Shown: positions 19,321-24,929 of the stretch, piece after piece
Layout: each line of letters starts with the position of its first letter
Numbering within the stretch: the stretch's first letter is position 1
DNA from: Saccoglossus kowalevskii
Taxonomy: Eukaryota; Hemichordata; Enteropneusta; Harrimaniidae
Length of the DNA stretch: 24,929 nucleotides
Direction: 5' to 3'
NCBI RefSeq assembly: GCF_000003605.2
Contig: NW_003109990.1
Coordinates: 6,867 to 31,795 of the forward strand
The notes under the pieces: model-generated
Database searches by the model: none
Told to the model about the DNA's origin: nothing
The model's input: the letters and a program-made list of their open reading frames with translations, nothing else
Position numbers and translations under genes: made by a program

Positions 19321-21934
19321 ATGGTCCCAGGTCCTCCGTTATTTTCAAATCAGATCGGCGCACACATTTCAAGTAATCTTGGCTACTTCCACTTTTTATT
19401 ACTCTTTCGAATATATTCACTTGTGATCACCATGGAGATTATACATGTCTTATGATGATTTGTACAATTTACTGCCATCATATGAATTTGAATTTTGGTA
19501 AACTGGGCGAATCGTCGTACACTGCCCGAGCTTTGTTCCCCTGGCACTTCCTTTCACTCCCTGACAAGTCTTATTTCTCTGGTATTAGTATAACCTATAC
19601 CTCGGCTGAATTAATTGTACACTATACTCTATACACAATACTCAAATCCAATTATAATAAACAAGTAGAGTCTTAACAAAGACCAACTATCTCGCCATAA
19701 GTACGAGACATATCTTGCCAGATGGAATATCTCTTTGGTGAATAGACCACAAAATTTGCTCGTTGCTAGCACTTCAGTTCAGTAAGTTATTGGTCATTAT
19801 CTACAACTTATATAGACAAATAACCCAATTAAGCTGCTATTTATTTTTGATATTGCTATAATTATAATCCTTTCTCAATTTGTTTTCATTTGTCATTTGA
19901 TTATTCCTTTGAAATAGTTGACTAAACATTATATTGACATCAATTTGGAAAGTTCAACTGAATTTTAAAGGTTCTTACTACTTCTGCAGTCATACAATTT
20001 CTGCTGACAAGTCAATTTCATATATGCCTTCATATATTGAGTAGTCCATAGCAATGACTATCACCTGACTTACTCATCAGCTGTCGAATAATCACATGAC
20101 CAATTTCGCTTCAATTCCTGCTATGACGTACTAGTACTTCTCAACATATCGGATTAATTTGAGTATATACAAACAAAATGCCCAACAAGAATTATGCTAT
20201 TCAAGTGATAATTATAGGCGGGATAAAATGGACATTCATGGCACATTCCTTCTCGTATTATGCATTCACCTAGACTCAATGACGCAATGCAAACATAGAT
20301 TAGAACAAAATGAAAGATGTAAAATATTGATACGTGTACAACGTAACTTTAGAGCTCTTAGAACTCCTTGTACGGAGTCGGCATTACAATGTATGTACTT
20401 GTACGATGTTTTTAAGTAACACAGGATACAATAGTATATATAATATCAATTCATTAGCTCATAAACAAGTAATATCGCAATGCTCATCAGCCGTCCTCTG
20501 ACTGTTGAAAGACTATTTTGTTGCTTGGAGTGTAAAGACAATTTTGATAGGGATGTTCTAATATTGGCTGATTAATTGTTTGGTCTAAGTGGTGTATGCA
20601 GTTGAGCAATATTGGGGAACAGTGTGAAGTACATGTATACGCATTGATGGAAAAAGCGCTGAGGTGTACAACTTTAGGAGATTTTCTTGAACAGACATTG
20701 AGAAGGAGAGAAAGTGGCTATGTGTTACAATTTTATGAGAGAAGAAACAATGTCTTTATATATAAAATCAGTGTGTACAAATAGTTTTGTGGAACCAATA
20801 ACTAGTCTGGTTATACGGAACAGTGGGACATTTGCATTGAACAATACCTCGTACAATCGTTTGAATATCTGTTATTCCAGCTTTATTCTCACATTCATTT
20901 TTATATTTAAATTTAGTGGAGAATGCCAATCAAATCCCCTGAAACGAATTTGACGGCATTTCATTCTATTATTTAGGTATTTGATAAATTCTTAACATAG
21001 TATGATTATTTGCTTTTGCATTTAATAGTATATTTATGTAGTTCTAATATTTTATGATTTCCATAATTGATAATAAATTTCTATCAAAACACCTACTGGC
21101 AAGTGTTGGGTCACTCAAATTCTATTGTGCCATGGAGATACTGGTATTTTGTATATTTCATAGACTGTAGGGAGCTGGAATAATTAAACGGCTTGTATTA
21201 TTTCTTTTTGTGTGTTCATATACTTGCATTGTAACGCACAATGACCCAAGGTCGTAGGTCATAGTTCGACATCGCCACAGAAAATGGCGTTGTGACATTG
21301 GTGATAATAGTTTTAATAACAATTAATAGTGATCGTAAAATACACAAATTTTGTCTAAATTATATAAACTATTCTGAAATCTTCAAATTATCGTTATGAT
21401 AACATCAAGCAAAGATAAATTAAGAAAATGAGATATTCGAAGACTAAATCCAAGACCCAACGGATAATACGGTTAATCAAGTGTTGTGACAGAATTTTGA
21501 TGGGAGTGAAACAAGAGCCATGTATGGATAGGGAATACGTGGCACTATTACAAATAAATAATGAACCAATGCTTTGGACTGGAAGTACAAGCAAATATTT
21601 ATGCCTAGGTACGGCTTTTAGAACCGTGCCAGCGACTGTACTGTTTGAATTGGATTTATCACAGTATTAAATTCATTATTTCAACCCAGCGAGATTTCAT
21701 TTATTATTTATTAACCAAGATAGAACTTATGAGGCTATTTTGTTTTTGCAACGGTTGTTCATGAAAATCGACCTATCAATCAAGACTGTCTACTAAATGC
21801 GCAATTGATTAATGCGGCCATGGAATTGCAGATATACGACTGAAAACGTTGCATTGCAATATATTGAACATAGTATAAACAAATAAATTAGTTTGTAAAA
21901 CACCATCACCTGTCAGTATCTAACAGCATGTATG
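19321..21934. other. Intergenic, several short chance-length open frames
   Basis: Open frames of 60-86 codons at 19452-19676, 20159-20419, 20596-20784, 20714-20953 and 21428-21670 match no family I recognise. They have AT-driven codon use and no convincing splice partners. One, from an ATG at 20228, starts with a hydrophobic stretch and has several cysteines, but its length is expected by chance. Confidence 0.5.
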
Positions 21935-22530
21935 ATTTGCATATTGTACCATTCTAATTTGCATATGGCCAGTGACAATACCTCAGTCAAGCACATTGTA
22001 TTAAAGACTATCCGAATGGCGCGATTTGCTATGATATGCATTATTACATATGTACTTCAGAATAAATACTCATTTGCAGTGGAATAACATTAGTAATATC
22101 TGCAACTCATATGCAAATGAGACAAAATATAGTAGTCATTTCTAAGGGCATTTGTTGTATATCTTGAAATATCGAGCTAGTTGTTGGCCCCTGTAATTAT
22201 TGTTAAGTGTTATGATTGTGTAATTTGACTAAGAAGACATTAATTAAAGTTAATTGTTGCACAAGCAAATACCAAGAGCCGTGAAATAACTATGCAAATT
22301 AGTCACGTGTTCATGAACCTTCACAGTCCTGAACCGTGCAATTCTATGTGAAAACAAAATTGCCGTGGCAATTACACTCTCCAGCTGGATGCCGTGTCTC
22401 GGCCAGGGTTATTAAAAGTTACATTTATTCTTCGATATGTATGTCAAAAATACGCTTAATAAGGCCCTGAGTTACGATAGATGTCCATGGGATACATTGA
22501 ATTCTTTTTATTTTGTAAAACAATTTGCAT
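21935..22530. promoter_or_regulatory. Cluster of five perfect POU octamers (candidate enhancer)
   Basis: ATTTGCAT occurs at 21935-21942, 21957-21964 and 22523-22530, and its complement ATGCAAAT at 22111-22118 and 22292-22299. ATTTGCAG at 22072 is a near match. The 22292 site is followed by TTA and a CACGTG E-box at 22304-22309. At this base composition well under one octamer would be expected in 600 bases. POU-domain factors bind this sequence; the enhancer role is inference. Confidence 0.5.
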
Positions 22531-23786
22531 ATGAACCAATCATTGGACAACATTTTGAATAGGCCTTTTCGCGCACTCGTACAAACATATGGATTGAGTA
22601 ATTATTATACAGAATGTCATGGCTTCGTCGTGACGTTTGTTGAGTATGGAAGTTATTTTCACTCGTGATGCAGTGATAGCTTTCAGTCGTTCTGCCATAT
22701 GATATGAACACAACAATAAGAGAGTTTCTCTTGCTCATATTTATAGTGATTTATTTTTCAAACTGAAATATATAATAATAACTAGTGGTAAATACTAAAT
22801 ATGATCGGATATGTGACTATAATATATTTTGTTATCGACGCGTTCTGTCATATTATGGGAAGACGTCATATTTACGTCACATTCGAATGTTTATTGCTCG
22901 AAATATGACCTTTCCACTACGCAAGCAATCGCGCAAGCACCAACTCGTGTAGAAAAGCGTTGATTTATCTTAGTAAACTAGAGTGAAAACTTCCCTCAGA
23001 GCTGCAGTGTACTCATCTTTTATAATACTCCATTCCTAATAATACATACAAATTTCACGAAAACACGTTTATACGTTTTTTAGTTATCTGTCATCAAATA
23101 CACCTTTGCAAAAATCTCTACCAATTAAATCATTCCAAAAATTGCTATTACCACAGCAACCGGACAAAGATTAGTTTTTGTATCAAAGGCAAGCCCTCTA
23201 CAATACCATAAACATTCGACCATAAGTTATCAATGAAGACTTAATGCCAACACTATTATCTCCATGACAACCGAATCAACTTGTATCCCAAGATTTAGGC
23301 GATTGTATCAAAATCAAACCCATCTGAACATTTTATGAAAATCCATTCCAAAAAATTCTCTGAAGATAATTACCATATGTCATACCATAACGTATAACAA
23401 TGATATCTTAATAATGCATACCTAATAAATATATTTGGAGAAAGTAATAATTGAATATCAGGTTAATAATTGTTACAAAATATAAGCACACTGTGTTGAA
23501 ACAAACAACTGTAGGTGTAAGAATATCGGAAATAAACAACAATAATTTGATTGTACTTTGTTAAAACGGTAATAATATACACATAATACATGAATTATTA
23601 TATATCGTTAAGACAATAATTGTGATATATCGGAAACACGATCCATAATACAATGGTTTTCTGAATTTTACTCGTATACGAGTTTGTTGTGATATAGACC
23701 TCAGGCGACCAGACTCACTGTGGTGTCACGTGATGGATACATTACGTCATAATGCACTGTATGTACGTAGAATCAATTCAGTCATA
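22531..23786. other. Intergenic downstream of the GPCR, CRE-like pair
   Basis: AT-rich. GACGTCAT followed by TTTACGTCAC at 22863-22881 forms a pair of CRE-like sites, and TACGTCAT recurs near 23744. The GPCR 3' UTR must occupy the right part, but no canonical AATAAA on the minus strand stands out close to the stop codon. Confidence 0.55.
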
Positions 23787-23912
23787 TTAATTGTTAAATA
23801 TCGTATTTCTTGTGTTAGTATGCGATATTATCGCTGTTGTACGCGTTGCTGCTGACGGCGGGTAGCGTTCATTGAGGTCGAAGCAACAACGACATACACG
23901 TCTAGCCTCTGC
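23787..23912 (-). CDS. GPCR terminal coding exon (cytoplasmic tail and stop)
   Basis: Encodes 41 residues ending in TAA at 23789-23787. It begins AEARRVCRCCFDLNERYP after the acceptor TTTTTCAG. It enters in phase 0, as required by the AAG|GTACGT donor of the upstream exon, so the joined protein reads ..LLSDKFK-AEARRVCRCCF... A cluster of cysteines and basic residues shortly after TM7 is typical of the palmitoylated helix 8 of class A GPCRs. The tail also has serines and threonines suited to phosphorylation. Assigned from the splice site, frame and tail character; no homologue was compared. Confidence 0.7.
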   Translation of the reverse strand, partial: AEARRVCRCCFDLNERYPPSAATRTTAIISHTNTRNTIFNN

Positions 23913-24655
<743 letters not shown>

Positions 24656-24856
24656 CTTGAACTTATCACTAAGAAGTACATAGACGACAGGATTAAAGAC
24701 ACAATCTGATAAGATTAACCATATAAAGATACAACATTTTATCGTCATTATAACTACAGGATCTGAGTACCATCTCGTAGCCACAAGTGTGAATATTCTT
24801 GCTGGCAGCCAGCAAATGCCGAATAATATCACTATTGAGGTGAGACTGTTCACGGC
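24656..24856 (-). CDS. Class A GPCR, TM6-TM7 exon (partial gene)
   Basis: A rhodopsin-family seven-helix receptor at the plasma membrane that signals through G proteins; its ligand is unknown. The 67-codon exon begins AVNSLTSIVILFGICWLPAR, with the TM6 motif FGICWLP matching FxxCWxP. After a short extracellular loop (RWYSDP) comes TM7 ending DCVFNPVVYVLLSDKFK, with NPVVY matching NPxxY. The acceptor is GTTTGCAG before 24856 and the donor is AAG|GTACGT after 24656. The frame stays open to the window edge, but the upstream residues lack the basic character expected before TM6, so the acceptor is preferred. TM1-TM5 lie to the right of the window. Peptide-receptor-like, but the subfamily is not assigned. 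Confidence 0.88.
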
Positions 24857-24929
24857 CTGCAAACGTGTACAACATTTTATAGGATTTAACATCAATAGCG
24901 AGCATGTTTCATGAAATCCAAACTTTGTC

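Noticed and set aside
21428-21670. 80-codon plus-strand frame considered as a growth-factor-like exon because of KYLCLGTAFRT
   Set aside because: The rest of the frame shares no conserved positions with FGF or other families, and no splice partners were found.

Overview
This window is nuclear DNA from an animal, most likely a marine invertebrate (a basal deuterostome or a lophotrochozoan; the species cannot be fixed from sequence alone). The reasons are AT-rich composition, short coding exons of 93-205 bases with GT..AG introns that preserve reading frame, a 5'-truncated LINE ending in an ATCT tail, small TA-flanked MITE-like elements, long microsatellites, and two animal gene families. No bacterial genes, CRISPR arrays or operons are present.

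Left part (1 to about 12.3 kb): the 5' half of a minus-strand UNC45 myosin co-chaperone gene. Eight coding exons (9214-9418, 8818-8993, 8179-8271, 6516-6683, 5021-5189, 4272-4433, 1621-1789, 884-1046) join without a frame break into about 435 residues. They carry a TPR domain with all five Hsp90/Hsp70 carboxylate-clamp residues and the start of the armadillo-like central domain. The ATG is the first codon of its exon. A donor at 12030/12029 supports an upstream non-coding first exon about 2.6 kb away. The rest of the gene lies beyond the left edge. Its introns hold tandem repeats (21, 86 and 92 bp units), an AATG microsatellite, a poly-G tract, a MITE-like element and other repeat debris. The long leader intron holds a LINE 3' end and a second MITE-like element.

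Middle (about 12.3 to 23.7 kb): no supported protein gene. It holds a GC-rich promoter-like island bounded by a perfect 17-bp inverted repeat (12674-13004), a 0.7-kb minisatellite of 28-bp units that can form hairpins (14146-14850), AATC and ATT microsatellites, an isolated histone-type mRNA 3' stem-loop next to a divergent CCAAT/TATA promoter-like segment (16403-16660), a diverged noncoding duplication (about 17.5 and 19.1 kb), and a cluster of five perfect POU octamers (21935-22530).

Right end (23.8 to 24.9 kb): the last two coding exons of a minus-strand class A GPCR. One exon covers TM6-TM7 (24656-24856) and a short terminal exon encodes a cysteine-rich cytoplasmic tail ending in TAA (23787-23912). 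The two genes share strand but no evident function. The middle region is best read as the intergenic, possibly regulatory, space downstream of the GPCR and upstream of UNC45.
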